Counted from the stretch's first letter, positions 10,520 to 24,160 are shown. The stretch is 64,000 nt of DNA from Parapristionchus giblindavisi (GCA_943737045.1 CALSFV010000257.1:558001-622000), one strand, 5' to 3'. Numbers and translations: made by a program. Notes: generated by a model not told the origin, from the letters alone.

Positions 10520-13500
10520 TCATGGCTTGGGCAGGTACGGTGAGAGCTTACGGTAGTACGAGTAGGGATTGCGTGCCGCCACGACCAGACCACGTTTGTT
10601 CACAACATCCGTCGTGGGGCCGTATCTGTAGGAAGTCATAGATTGATTCAGACTAGGAATGATTAGTGTAATGGGAGCCCCAATAAAGAACATTAATATT
10701 CGCATTTGCAATGTACAATAGGATAATAATTAGATGAAACTTGAATAAGACTGGTAGAAAACACACATTAAATCAAGAGTGCGCACCTTCACCAAATATT
10801 ACACCAAATATACACTGAATCTAGGGCAATTATACTACGGATTCCACATACATTATACGACTTACTGTATCTAAATCTTATCATAATGGACTACCTAATG
10901 GGTGCGAATGTATTGCATCAATTTATATATTTTAAACTACGACTAAGTATCCTGATTGCTATAGTCTATCATTAAACATAACATACCGTAATGGACTACC
11001 ATCTAGATCCAACATAGCTCCTCCTTGTGCGCGAATGATTGCATCCCCCGCACACGTGTCCCACTTCTTGATAGCCGTCTCGTGAATGTACAACTCTTCA
11101 ACGAATTTACTTATTTTTAGAATTAAATTATTAAATTATTATACCGCACTAGGCTAACATTGCGCAAAAGTTAATAAAACATGTGTAACAAAGAGTTTGA
11201 AAATATAGATTAATTGGTCCAAAATCTCGTTACATAAACCAAAACACTTCCGCAAATAGTCAATTAATCAAAAACCCCCCTGAACTACCGTATACCTGCA
11301 GTAGCATTGACCAGTCGTAGTGTCTTGTATCCACTACCGCCTGCAGATTCTACCGTATATCCAGAGCCAAATGCCTTTTCAGCCAGGGCCTTCACTTCAC
11401 CAGCGTGCGATCTGCAACGATCCTTCAGTTAATAAATCAGTTCGCAATTCAGTTCGGGAAACGTCGTCTACCGTATTCTATCCCCACTCACCTCGACACG
11501 ACAATGGTCGGCGGTGCCTGATCCTCTTTCGGCTGGGGAATCATGCGACCTTCCGAAGTCATCACGCCCCACTTCGACACACCGAATACTGTAAGATATC
11601 GATAGAATAAAGATCAAAGATCAAACTATAATAGGCTAAAACTATCACAGATACACATCTCGAGAGCAGACTACAAAGATCAAAGATCAAAGATCACGGA
11701 CCAGTTTCATTGTGGAATGGACGATAGATGGCTCCAAATATGGGATCATCTCCTTGAGTGATACACACCATCACTGTGACATACTCCGTGAGGGATTCAG
11801 TGAACTCTTGTGTCGCATCCAGGGGATCAACGTACACCTGAGAAATAAATCACATTATTTATTCTTTAGGTTGTCTTTTCATAAGGGATAGCAAGAATGG
11901 AGTTTGCTATAACTGAACAAGTGTTGGTGAAACTTCATTTCACCAGGACTTCCCGTAGATTTCTCAACAGCAAACAATTCATCCAGGCATTTTTTCATAC
12001 ATCGTACTATTAAAAAGAAAAATTATCAATTCCAAAATTCATATCAATCTCTTTGTACTACAATATCAACAACATTACATCACTAATCATTTCACCCACT
12101 GGCCACTCATCACTCCCTCCATCTCTCTCATCTTCCGCCACAATCGCCAGTGGGCGCGGACCTTATTCTACCGGCGTGTACTCAAAGAGCGGGCCGTGCG
12201 TGTCTCGATCTTCCCCGCAAAAGGGCCTAACCGAGGATGAGTCGGCAGGGTTCAAACGGAAGGGACACCGGGGAATGGGGAAAGGGGCGGTTCCGGTATC
12301 GGTTTCCCAATCCACCATCCAATCCCATACTCATTCGCATTCACATCAGCACAACCATTCCCATTACCTTCTCTGTCTGCATATCAACTATGATGGCAGT
12401 ACGCCTCCTTCCATTAGCTGTCACTCTATGGACTACAGTAATCTCCAAGCCCACTGATTACACCACTGGTCCAGCATCGTAAGTCACTTTCACTTATACT
12501 ATCTTTGGAGACAATACCGTAACTCTTAAATCACTCCATAACTAAACTTTTCCCTAAGGCACTTATTCGCAATATCTCCATATCTACCGTAACCCTCAAC
12601 TTATCCATTCTTTGTAGATGGCAGCAGAATATCGAGCAGAAAATGTTCAACAACGGCGTGGCCTTCCAGAAGCTTGGCAAAGCTAGGTAAGTCTATCAAC
12701 AGTATTTTAGCGCTATAGTAATCTTACCGTACCCATGTTCAGAATCGAGACCATCGATGCCATCGACTACGTTCCCGTCACTCTATCATTTGGCAAAGTG
12801 CCATTGTGTGCTCGTGATCGAGTCAAAGCTACCGTAATGAACTACTGTAGACACAACTTTGACTACGGTTTCGCCACGAGTATGCGTGCCCTCGTGACTG
12901 TGAACTCATTCGAGAGTCGACTACCACTCACACTCGGTCTACAGACCGTATTCGAGACTATGACGTCATCGATTGTCAACTTTGATCGAACTCCCGCTGA
13001 TGTCATCCATGCCTACGAAGAGCTCCATTCTCGTGCCAAGTATTAACAAAACTACCGTAACGACCAACTCCAGTAACTAATCGATATACTTCAGGAACGA
13101 CTCGTGCTTTGATGAATCCATCCAAATACTCGATCGATTCCAATTCATGCTCGATGAACGCCATTTCCGTGCCGCAATCTTCTCCCAAGACTTCTCATCG
13201 GTAAGCCACGCCCCTTACTGTAATCTTAAATATTATTTATGAAAATCAACCAATAATACGTATTACAGTACTACAACGAGGCTACTGACGTACTTCTGAC
13301 CGAGTGTGAGGAACAACTCGACGAGGTCAAAGCCATCCTCAAGATTCAGATGCCTCGATATGACAACGAAGGAGTACTGTATGAAGTAAGAGAATTCCAC
13401 AGTAACTCTTTTACAAACTATTGTAATCGATTACTGAATACCGTAATACTTGTAGGTCAAGCACCGTGGCATCTTCAACTACCGTCAAACCCGCTTCATC

Positions 13501-13833
13501 ACAGCCTCAACTCCACCATTCATTCTCGGCAAACCCGACGGAACCTGGCTCAACATTGACAAGTGTCGTGTTCTCGTAAGCAAACTAACTCTATTCAGTA
13601 ATATTTTAATTATTATTTATTTAAATAATTTCAGAGCAATCCCGAGATCCGTTTCTCTGGATCATGGAGCTCGTGTAAACCATCGATTGACGGATGTGAT
13701 GCGGTGACTCTACGTGGATGTACAGGGGATGTATCCTCTGTCTCTGATGACAAGTCCTTCGTTCGTATACAATCCATCGCTAATGATCTCATCATCGCTA
13801 CCACTCTCCAGGTACTTACTTTACTTATTCGCT

Positions 13834-13886
<53 letters not shown>

Positions 13887-16800
13887 CATTACTTTGTTAC
13901 TCTAACTGCCCCTCATACAACACACTTATTGTCACTACCGTCCCATCTTTGAAAAATCATTACTCAACAAAACAGCACCACGCGATTTTATGTTTCAACA
14001 TCATCATTTCTACACAAAAGAATTCGCATATTCGATTAATTTGATGCCAGGGCCTCATCGCACCTTTATCATCGCTATCTATCCCATATAACCTATCCTT
14101 ACAGAGCTACACTCTGCGTACTCCCGGACAGCCTGATCAGGTGATGAACATCCGCCCTGATGGTATCGTGCAGTTCACCTGCCCCACCAATGCTACCGTA
14201 ATCATCGGAAGTCAAAGACGCGACTGTCGAAAGGTGTACGGTAACCATGGTGTGAGCACGTACAAGGAAATTACTATCAAAGTGAGTCAAAATCTATATT
14301 TATCTAAATAAAATAATCAATAAATCGATAACATTTTCAGTCCGGACTAAGCGAGGAAGAGCGCCGACTGATCACAGAGTCTGACAACCAAGTGGAGGAT
14401 GAATCAATCGATAACACTGATGACATTCTACTGGCCAATGCAATGATCATCTCCATCTTCACCATTCCTTTCATTCTCGCAACCATCGCTCTCGCTATCA
14501 ATTGGTGTATGGCATGCAAGCAGAGTCGCCGTACTCAATCACACTCCTCCACAATGCCCATTTATATTGACTCACCCACTGTATTCTCAACAATTTCCTC
14601 ACTTGAACATACTGTGTAAAATGGATTCAACCGGTCTAATTGTAGTGATAATAATTAATAAATTTATATTTTTTCATTCCTAGTTCATTTACAATGCAAA
14701 TTAAACTATGAAGCAGCTTAAAAAAATTAGTAATCACTAACCGTTAACACTAATTAACCATTACATCTACTAGAAGTTCACTAAAGCAAATAACAACAAA
14801 ACTGCATATCAATAGTTACAACGCGTAGCCATGCGCTTTCTAGTTTCAGCACTTTAATAATAGCACATTTTTTGTGAGTATAGCCGGTGTTGAACAAGAG
14901 AAGTATAGTATTAATCTTTATTTATGTTTTTTAAACTAAGTAATTAAACCCAAAAGTATAATTACCCAAGCTGAGGTAATCTCATATCCGAAAATGATGA
15001 TTTGCTTTGAAACGTCATAAATAAACATTAATATCATTATTCATCTTCTCAAGCACCGGCTATGCTCAGACAAATAATAAATACCGTGACATGTATGACA
15101 AGAAGAACTAAGTATATCAAAATTACTAGCATGAAACTCAAATTGTTAATCACACCCAAGGTAATTCATCTATCCTCACCTGAATATCCTCCAGCTTCAC
15201 TCGCTTACTGGGCATCTTATCGATCGATGTCTTTATCGATTGCCACAAGGCGTATCTACAGTACACCTCATATTACAGTAATCATCCGCAATCAATCTAC
15301 CGTACCTATCCTCTCGATACTTCTCCACCTCTTCCTCACTGACTGGTGGAGATGTGTCTTCTTCAGTGATGATCTGTAAGCCAAACGGATTAGTGGTGTG
15401 GTCATAGTTCGAAAAGTATGTTACAATGAACCAAGCCTGACCGCATTTTGAGCCAAAATTTCCAAAAAAATCGTAAAACCTGACCGCATTTTAAGCCAAA
15501 ATTTCACAAAAATCGAAAAGCCTGACCGCATTTTGAGCCAAATTTGCCAATAATTGAAAAGCCTGACCGCATTTTGAAAACCGATAACCTAGCTATTCGA
15601 CCTATGGGTGTGGTTACCGTAATCATATCTAGGCGACATATCCCAAATCTGAAGTATGGCTACAGTAATCAAACCAAAGGCGACATTTCCCAAATCAGTA
15701 GTGAGGCTGCCATAATCAAACCAAAGGTGGCGTTTCCCAAATCTGTAGTAGGGCTACCATCATCAAACCCAAAGCGACATGTCCCAAACCAGTTCTGTGG
15801 CTACCATAATCACACAACGACGACGTTTCCCAACGATCTCACCTTCAAGCCCATGAATCGCTTGAGCACATCGAGTATGAGCTTATTGGATACAAGATCA
15901 GCCTTGGTCAGAAGTTCAGCCTTCCCTTCATCCGTCAGTCCCTTCTTCTGTATCGATAGACCTGCAATATTCATGTATCACTCATTCCATGAATCCGATA
16001 AATATATTTAACTAGTGATTGCAAAAAGGGTGTACACTATTTGCTCACTAGAAAAGCGAAGTATTTCTTATGTATAATTATTCCACTCTAGGTACAGTAG
16101 CCCCACTACAGAATAAAAACAAAACTACGACCATGTGTTCACGCTACGTACCACCTATTATTTAGCAAAGAATAAACAAAAATTATATATGGTTATCTCT
16201 CCAATATGCAATAACAATGATGATGTCTCGTAAATAGTACTCACTGTTTTCCGAGTATATCTTGGCCACCGCATGTCCTCCCATCTCCACTGCCAGTACT
16301 GCATACGAGATGACGTCACGAAGTTCAACGTCTATCTGAATAACGTTGAATTGGATAGTTGGAAACTGGAGACATCAACAATTTTCATTATTTGTTGTAA
16401 TATAATACGAACTTGCAACTTTATTGAGACTAGTACATATTAACGTATCGTATTCATTGTAGCAGTGAAACCAGAAAGAACCAAGTAGCGCAAATATCGA
16501 GAACAAATTTATATTTTGGATATATTTATACACGGATCAATAGCAGAATATAAAGAATTAATGCCGTGATCATGCATGAATTCAAACACCTGAATACGGT
16601 AGAACATTTTTAATTCTTTCGGGCTTGTCAATCGAAATTGCCACGGTCAAAACTAATTTTCCACAAAACAAGCAACCATACATGGGCGGGATATCTGGAG
16701 CTCGATTCTACAGGGGGCATCCGAACGAAAAATGGATAATTTTACAGGGGGGGGTTCACTTTTTTTTCAAAAATTTCACCTAAATTTTTTACAGAGGGCA

Positions 16801-17900
16801 TTCCACATATTTTCGAAAAGTCCTAAATTTACTGGGGGGGGGTACCCCCATGTCGGAGTCCATGTATGCCAGCAACCATGTCAAATCATTTCAGCAAACA
16901 TTGGAAGCGAATTACGCTCAGTCATTCATTTTGTTTTTATGATCCATAGAGAACACTTATGATAATGGCGACGAACTATGTTGTATCTATTACACGGTCA
17001 TTGTCATATTTTATTAAAGTTCGTTTCCCCTTTTCAGTACTAGCATGAATCAGCAAATGACAGCAGACTCAATGCATCCGTGATACAAGAATGCACCGAG
17101 TTGAGTTTCACCAAATGATGATCCAATCTCATCTCTTACCTCAGGCATGACATCATTCGAAGAGGAAAAGAATATGAGATATGCGAGATAGATGAATCCC
17201 AATGCCATAACGACAGTGAAGGCATTCTTGTAGTGTACTTGTACTTGCATCGCACGACGTAACTGCAATTACATCATTTCTTTTATGGATCGAGGAATCA
17301 TAAAGTAATTGTTAAAGTAATCTGAGATAGCGTCTAATGTATTGCTTGAAACATCAATGTTACTGGTGAAACTAATAGTGATCATGACCGTGAAGATAGA
17401 TTCAATGCACTATGGGAAGAGTGTTAGGGTGCTAGTCAGGCTACTACGACCATTTCTTAGCTACGCATTGGGGAGTTTTGTAACAGGCCGAGTAAGAAAT
17501 GTTTATATTATACAATGTACTATAGTACCAGGTAGTTGCCTATAGTTTAGTCCTATACGTAATCAATAATCAACGGATCTAAGAATAACCTTGGCTAGTT
17601 TGGACTGTTCACTAGTCTCGACCTCTTCCACTTCAAAGGCAAACGAGTCGACGAGTGTTTCTAGTTGACGATATTCATACGCTCTCTGCATCAACAAAAA
17701 GTTACGACACATTTCAACAATTAATTGCATTTTTTAAATATTTTTTTAAAAATTTATAACACCACATAAGAAACTATAACTACCTACACTAAGAGAATAG
17801 CCTGCATAACAATAAGGTTCTGATCGTTTGTAGTGATACGATAAAAACTGATTAGGCAGCTTACATTATCATCAATCAATGGTCGTTTACCAGGAGACAT
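10520..17900 (-). CDS. BPNT2: Golgi PAP phosphatase (BPNT2/IMPAD1 type), 390 aa
   Basis: Twelve minus-strand exons: 17865-17900, 17590-17685, 17140-17262, 16245-16335, 15843-15961, 15306-15373, 15180-15255, 11702-11837, 11492-11588, 11296-11411, 10987-11095, 10520-10625; total 1173 nt, phases consistent. A short cytosolic N-terminus precedes one membrane span (about residues 58-76), as in the Golgi enzyme BPNT2 and unlike the soluble BPNT1. Metal-binding motifs of the inositol-monophosphatase superfamily are present: TKAD (D137), TEE (E159/E160), DPLDATQEF (D207, D210) and KKWDTCAG (D332). The known family reaction removes the 3' phosphate from PAP, the by-product of sulfotransferases, in the Golgi lumen. 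The intron between 11837 and 15180 contains a complete gene on the other strand, and the intron 15374-15842 carries a MITE and a minisatellite. The length is close to the human protein. Confidence 0.93.
12390..14619 (+). CDS. Unrecognised type I membrane protein, 476 aa, nested gene
   Basis: Nine + strand exons: 12390-12478, 12618-12686, 12743-13039, 13095-13200, 13269-13385, 13456-13575, 13635-13811, 14105-14281, 14341-14619; total 1431 nt, every junction in phase. The product has an N-terminal signal peptide (about 1-22) and a large ectodomain with ten cysteines, including a CX5CX6C-like cluster near [10 protein letters not shown]. Possible N-glycosylation sites are NDS and NAT. One membrane span (about 415-437) is followed by a Ser/Thr-rich cytoplasmic tail of about 40 residues. 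I recognise no family. The gene lies wholly inside an intron of the BPNT2-like gene on the opposite strand. Intron 7 holds an (AAT)n microsatellite, and an AATAAA follows the stop by 38 nt. The second in-frame ATG one codon later could also be used. Confidence 0.85.
13835..13886. repeat. (TAA)n microsatellite
   Basis: About 17 uninterrupted trinucleotide repeats in intron 7 of the nested membrane-protein gene. The poly-Asn and poly-Ile frames across it are artefacts. Confidence 0.95.
14657..14662 (+). terminator. Likely polyadenylation signal of nested gene
   Basis: A canonical AATAAA lies 38 nt after the TAA stop of the nested gene, in AT-rich sequence. This is the distance expected for a short nematode 3' UTR. 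It lies well inside the BPNT2-like intron. Confidence 0.6.
15403..15606. mobile_element. 204 bp hAT-like MITE, copy 2
   Basis: This copy is flanked by perfect 8-bp direct repeats GGTGTGGT (15395-15402 and 15607-15614). The left terminus is CATAGTTCGAAAAG and the right is CTATTCGACCTATG. Inside are the same roughly 40-bp tandem units as copy 1 at 3833-4035, here with CCTGACCGCATTTTG. It sits in a BPNT2-like intron, about 30 bp upstream of the exon ending at 15373 in gene orientation. Confidence 0.88.
15615..15838. repeat. Minisatellite, about 48-bp unit
   Basis: Four to five imperfect tandem units contain CGACATTTCCCAAATC followed by a GGCTAC(A/C)(A/G)TAATCAAACC-type segment. The array directly follows MITE copy 2 and ends at the neighbouring exon's splice donor. 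Related strings (ACGTTTCCCAT, ACGTTTCCTAATGTGA) recur singly near 33668, 53807 and 53887. Confidence 0.75.
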
Positions 17901-20900
17901 GTTCAATAGAAGACTACAACCAATCCACGTAGAAGAGTACCACTCACTCACCTAATACAGAGTAGAATGAGCGGCGATCGGACCAGTCGATAAGAGGATC
18001 AGATAGATCTCCCCCTTCCTATTCGTAAGCGATATCGTTGTAGCTATTCTCTCTGTACTCAAACACTGCTGTGCTTAATCCATTCCAGTCTGGAATCACC
18101 AGAATTATTGAAAGACAACCGAGAGACAGAAATTCAAAGCAGATTTGCTTTTTAGAGAGCTGTTTCACACATGTTGAGTCAACTCGGCTCAACAATTATC
18201 TATCGAACACGGGGAGTTGAACGCCACTAGAACGGCTTCCAATCAAGCATATTTCCAAAGAATGTTACACGATACTAGATTAATAAAAATAAAAATAAAA
18301 ATTCAAGAAACACCGCAGCGCCCAAGTTCAGTGCGTTGCGTATTCCAGTTCGCTGGAGCACTACGTCTACGTTGTGTCATCGCGTGATCTTTGATCTTTA
18401 CCAATTTTATTGTTATTAAAAATTTTGATTTTTATAAATCACTAGTTAATTGCCGCGGGAATCACCTCAACACAGTTTCCAATAGAAGTAAACAAATTTC
18501 ACGTGATATCCAGAGTGGCAAAGTGCAGACCAATTTCATCGGACACCTGACATCAATTGGATGTGTTTGGTAAATAGGATCGATTATCGGCATCCCATGA
18601 CATATGATGGGATAGAGGATTGCGATGGATATCTATCTATTTGGGGTAACAATGGAAACCGATTATCTCCGGAGTTCAGACATTTATTCAATAACAGTGT
18701 ATCTTTGGTCTGGTCTTATTATATGAAGAAGTACGGGGTCAGGGTGCCAAACAACCACTGCGTTTAGTGTTTATCTATATTCCCAAAAATTCGCATTCGT
18801 ATTATTTTATTGCTTTTTTAAACCTAAAAAATGCTCAATTATCGATATTAAATTCACTAATTTTCGAATCGTGTCCATAGTTCAATATCTTATTGCGTGT
18901 ACTTTGACCTCTGTGTCCATATCCTGAATCATTCGTTGATTCAATGGTCGAATTGAACATTCATCACTGTATCCATTCACCCAATCGTACTTTATGTCTC
19001 TAGTACCTCTTTTTCCATGTCCTCTAGCAATCTGACGTTTATCCCCAATTGAACTTCTGAATTGGTCGGTTCAAATGTTGCGAAAAGGAAGAAAACTCTG
19101 ACTCTCTCGTCTTTTTTCGTTGAACTTCTGTATGTCTCTCCTACAGACATTCCAATTCTCGACTCTCCACTATTTGTTCTTTGATCATTCAGACATTCCA
19201 CTCATCTTTTCTCTCATTTGCTTATCCTTAAGAAAGTGCCCTCGGTGAACTTTGAAAGCTTCCATTTGTTATGATGGTGTGAACAACGGTTACTGATGCG
19301 TTTTCATCTTACTTTCTCGTTCTCTAGGTGACCTTCGCTTCCGTGATTTTTCTCAATTCAAAAAGTATTACGTCAAATATATGCATTCATTTCGTGCAAC
19401 AATGTTCCACACTAATCGGTTTGATTGTTGTATTTATATCATAAATTTCTATTTTTGAAATTCATCTCATTCACTAAAGATATTCATCTATCTACAATTA
19501 TTTTTTTTCATTATCGTTCGAATTATATGCACACTGTACAGTTTCGAATAAGCCCAACCTTATACCCCATGCGAAACGTATTCCGCCTCTATCAGGGACC
19601 CCATGATTCCATTTCACTGACAAAAGTGACGTCACTAGGTTAAGAGATGTTTTCGATCCTTTAAAAATGCACTCAATCTATCTTTATGTGTTCTTTCTCT
19701 GTTCAGTTATATGATCATTTTCCATATACACAGTTTTTATCTCCGAATTCGTTCACTCTATGACCAACACACTTACAGAATGCTTTAGCTCGTTCCTACC
19801 GTTAAATATCTCGAATCTTATTCATTTCTGAAGTATCGCTTTGAGTTTATCTTCTTTTCCTCATTATATATGATGCGATAAATATATTTTAAATCTCACG
19901 AAATATTGAAGCCTTCCATAACCTATCTGGTCCGTAATCAAATATTGTTATCGATCAAAATAACCAATCTTCCTCCAATTTCGATAAACATCCCATATGT
20001 GAAAGAGTGAAATAGAGTATTAGGTGATTGAGAGAGATGGAGAGGAGAATAAGGAGAGGGAGAGAAATAAGAAGAGGTAGAGATAGTTAATGATACAAGT
20101 ATTGTAACAGTAATGATGATGTGGAGTATGTAGTCTGGGTATACACAGAATACATAATTTTAGACAATATTAATTTATTCTTTGTGTGTTATTTGTATTT
20201 ACTATTTAGCAACATCATTTAATTCAAACAATTCGTGCATAAGCGTCTTTTGTATTGATTTATAATTATTTTGTATATTCAATTGGTTATGTGTTTTCTA
20301 ATCAGATCAATTATTATCATCTTCATCATAGTAACCGACTCCTTGTTCTTTCTCTCAAACCACATCTCCCTTTAAAGACACACACACATAGAGAGAGAAA
20401 GTGTTAACATGCTTATTCAGTGTAATATCATCAGTGTTCGTTAAGAATAGCTCCGAAAAAAGTTTGATTTAAACAGCCGTAGGTATTCTAAAGAACACTG
20501 AAGGCACACTCACTATTCCCCAAATATCTTTTTTTCATACACTTTCCCTTATTTTCTGCCTACAAGAGAGCATCATTCGATACACAGTTTTTCTTCAATG
20601 CAGGGAGAACCGTAATTGAAAACTTGGCAAAATGCCGAAAATTACGGTATAGTCCATGGTGAACATTTTTCCGTTCGCGCTCTCTCACGTTTGCGTGCTC
20701 TCTCTTTTTCGCTTTGCCCATTTCTCTGGCAAATCATGACCGATATCGAATGGAGATTGATATTCCTTGAGTGGTATGAGTGGATGCATCACAACCCCTA
20801 ACTTCCTTGTTTCACATCATCCACATTGCTCTTGCATCCCAAAAATTATGATTTCTTCAGGTCATTTGTTGATTAATATTTAAAAAAAAATGAAATCGAA

Positions 20901-21714
20901 GCCTCTAATGCTCACAATCAGACAATGTTTCCCAGTCGCTATTGTTTATTCTATCATACAATGGTCGTAATCCAGTTAACCCATGGAACAAACAAATCAA
21001 TTGTCCACTTTCGTTCTCATACTTCAATGCACAAAGCCCACAACCACGTGACCCTAATCATTTACAGATCTTTGTTCAGTCTCTAATGATTATAGATATA
21101 GCCTTGGAACATTTGCACGACGCCGAAACTGCGTTTGATGCAAGATTCGGCGTCGAAGTTCATAGAGTGTTGGGCCCCAAAAGACCATAGGGTATTAGAG
21201 ATTCTACAGGTGCGCAGTCGTTCTGGCTTATACAGTCTACAAAGTACTGTATCATTCCAACCGTAATTAATAGTTTATCGTATTCAGTCATAATAATAAT
21301 AATAATCTTTATCACATCTGCACATTGGTGCGGTGGGTCATGACAGGGGGTTCTCCATATACTAATGGGTTACAATTCTTTCTTCTATTCATCGGTTCAT
21401 CGATCGTGTATGTCTTGATGGTTTTTCAATATCTGCGTTTACTACGAAGTAGAATCCAGAAAATTATCCATTAGAAATAGAAGTGAACAACCCACGTAGC
21501 AGTAGATGCTTCGTCCGAAGTGGCTGCATGAAGAAGGAAATACACCTCCCTTTCCAAACACCTTCTGGGAGGGGATTCAACTGGGTTTCTTATCTGTAGA
21601 TGGAATAGACGAGGGAAGATGGACAAGGGTCACTTGGACAACAATGCCATATCGACCGCACGCTCGACAGAAAAGCATAAGAATGAGTCATGAGAATGAA
21701 TGATTCAGTCATGA

Positions 21715-21890
21715 TACTGCAATACCCGAATTGCCCACCTACAGTACCCAAAGACATATATTGCCCATAGCTACAGTAACTTAAGTCACATATTATCCAT
21801 CGTGCCCTCAGACGCATATTGTTAACACTTACTGTACCCTATGACATATATTGCCCATACCTACAGTACCTTCATTCACATATTGCTCTC
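21715..21890. repeat. Minisatellite around CTACAGTA
   Basis: Four to five imperfect units of about 35-40 bp share ACATATATTGCCCATA followed by CTACAGTA(A/C)C or TACTGTACCC. The CTACAGTA core is the same palindrome that overlaps many splice sites elsewhere in the window. Confidence 0.7.
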
Positions 21891-22271
21891 GTCTAGTCTA
21901 TAAGAATGTGGATGATGTTAACCATGAAAGTAACCCATCACTCCACTTCCTTCCCCCCTAACCCCTCCTCCCTCTCCATCTCCTATCGTCATGTCAAAAC
22001 TGTTAAGAGGAGGAAAGGGAAAACGATGCACCTCCCTACTTTTAGGTGTAAAGAGAGAGAGAGAGGAGAGAAAAGAGTTATAGAGTAGACCACTCCTTTT
22101 CGAACTCTCCATCTCTACCTCTACCTCTACCTCTGTCACTCTACCTCTCCTCTCCCCTATACCTATTTCTCCTTCTCCTTCTGCCTCTCCACCTCTCCCT
22201 CTCCCTCTCCATCTACTTCTAACTCTCACTCTCTCTCCCTCTCCTCCTCAATCCTCTACCTCTTCTTCCCT

Positions 22272-22386
22272 ACCTCTCCCTCTCCCTCTCCCTTTTCTCC
22301 CTCTCCCTCTCCCTCTCCCTCTCCCTCTCCCTCTCCCTCTCCCTCTCCCTCTCCCTCTCCCTCTCCCTCTCCCTCTCCCTCTCCCT
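22272..22386. repeat. (CTCCCT)n microsatellite
   Basis: Nearly pure hexamer repeats, CTCCCT on the + strand, within a wider TC-rich tract from about 22090. The longer GGGAGA version at 57370-57620 is the same motif on the other strand. Confidence 0.9.
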
Positions 22387-24007
22387 TTGTCCCTATTCCC
22401 CTTCCTCCGTTGACCTTTCTCTATCATCTATCACTTTTCTCTATTCTATCATCTTCATCTTCTTTATACAATTAATATCATTTTCTTTCCATACCAGATT
22501 GTTTGATCTTTGACAGTTTGTTACGGTTCTCGCATTAAGCACACCACACCATATCACACCTCCCTCTCCCTCTATATCTCTACCTCTCCATCTCTCCCTC
22601 TCCCTCTCTATATCTCTACCTCTCCATCTCTCCCTCTCCATCTCTACCTCTCTCTCCCTCTCCCTATTGGAACGCTTTCTCCATCATTAGCAGATAAGCC
22701 AATAGATCACACTTTAGATGATCCCACCTTCTATCTTTGAAATATCTATTATATTTGTGTTCTCAATTACTTTCTTTACACTCTTTAAAATGTTTTATCA
22801 TTAATGTGCATTTATAATTATCATTAACTATTATCTAAAAATTATCTAAACTCTTCAGCCCATTTTTTCATTTAATTTCGTTACGACTGAACTCGACATA
22901 TCGCATACATGATATTGATCACTTTATTGTCTTTCTCACATAACCTTTAGTGTTATACATACATTTTATAAGATAAATGCATGTGGAAGCTAATATTTGT
23001 TCACTTTAATAATCGACAATTTGATCTCTATTCGTTTTGTTATTGATCCCTCTTATTGTCCATCTCTCCATTTGTTTGCGTTTGTCATTCATCGTAACTC
23101 AACAAATCCCCACCTATTTTCATCTGGAGTTAAACAACGCAAACAATTTGAAGAGCTGATATTCTTTTTTATAAGAGTTTTTTCGTGGCTAAACAGTCCA
23201 GGCGGAACTGTAGATCGTATCTCAATGTATTAACATTTACATTTTATGTTTAATCACTTTATCGAGATCAACTAGGCGGTGGGTCACCGGATCTGTAGTG
23301 ACATGAGATGCCACTCCCTCTCGCTGGATATAAATACAATTTTCTCCAAAATTATGCCTCGAAATATGTTGCTAAAAAGCTAGGAAAAAGCTAAGGATTG
23401 CGCTAATTTTCTTTTTTTTGTCTTCGCTTTCTGCCTCTTGAATCTATTAGAGAACAGAATGACACATCGTTGGCCTCTTTGTTCTACAAGATATATATCC
23501 AAATCTCCTGGTAATATTCTGCAACCGACCCTCCTGTCCCTAATCGGTTGAATAACGTCATATAAAAGTAATGTAATATTAATAATGTACCCTACCTTTT
23601 CGTGACCTATCAAAGTGCATGTTTCTTTAATCACATTTTTTTTGAATTGTCATGACTCAATCCATCACAAGAGTCTCTTCGTCGAATGTTTGAGAGCATT
23701 CATTTCGAGAGTCTTTCGGATATGAGTGGTCATTCTTGCAAATACTTATAATATCATGTCATTGGAATATAGATAGATCAGAGAACTTTTTTTAAAGGAA
23801 TTCCAAAATGGAGAAAATATTTTGCAGATTGTGAGTTCGCCCTTAACCAATATATCTGTATTTCATTCTCTCCCTCTCCCTCTCCTTCTTCGTCTCTCCC
23901 TCTCCCTCTCCATCTCTCAGTATGATATATCCATTCAACCATTGCATTATAGTCGAACACATTCTACACCCTATTGACTGTCCGGGATTAAACACCCCCT
24001 TCCTTTT

Positions 24008-24160
24008 ATTGAGGCTCTTTTATCGTTTTTTACAATACTTACTTTCAATATATTTCGATTTTTGATTTCCATATTTACCTCCTTATATTGAGGCTCTTTT
24101 ATCGTTTTTTACAATACTTACTTTAAATATATTTCGATTTTTGATTTCCATATTTACCTT
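24008..24160. repeat. 79-bp tandem duplication
   Basis: Two adjacent copies begin ATTGAGGCTCTTTTATCG at 24008 and 24087. They differ at one or two positions in the part I can compare, which points to a recent duplication. No function is apparent. Confidence 0.85.

Noticed and set aside
12053..12457. 134-codon + strand frame overlapping the start of the nested gene
   Set aside because: It is in another frame than the signal-peptide exon and has a His/Ser low-complexity end. It is probably 5' UTR or promoter sequence of the nested gene.
15062..16011. Two + strand frames of 105 and 155 codons
   Set aside because: They are antisense to BPNT2-like exons and run through the MITE and minisatellite.
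20616..21190. Two + strand frames of 61 and 82 codons as small genes
   Set aside because: No domain, no signal peptide and no matching partner exons. The first overlaps a dispersed repeat.
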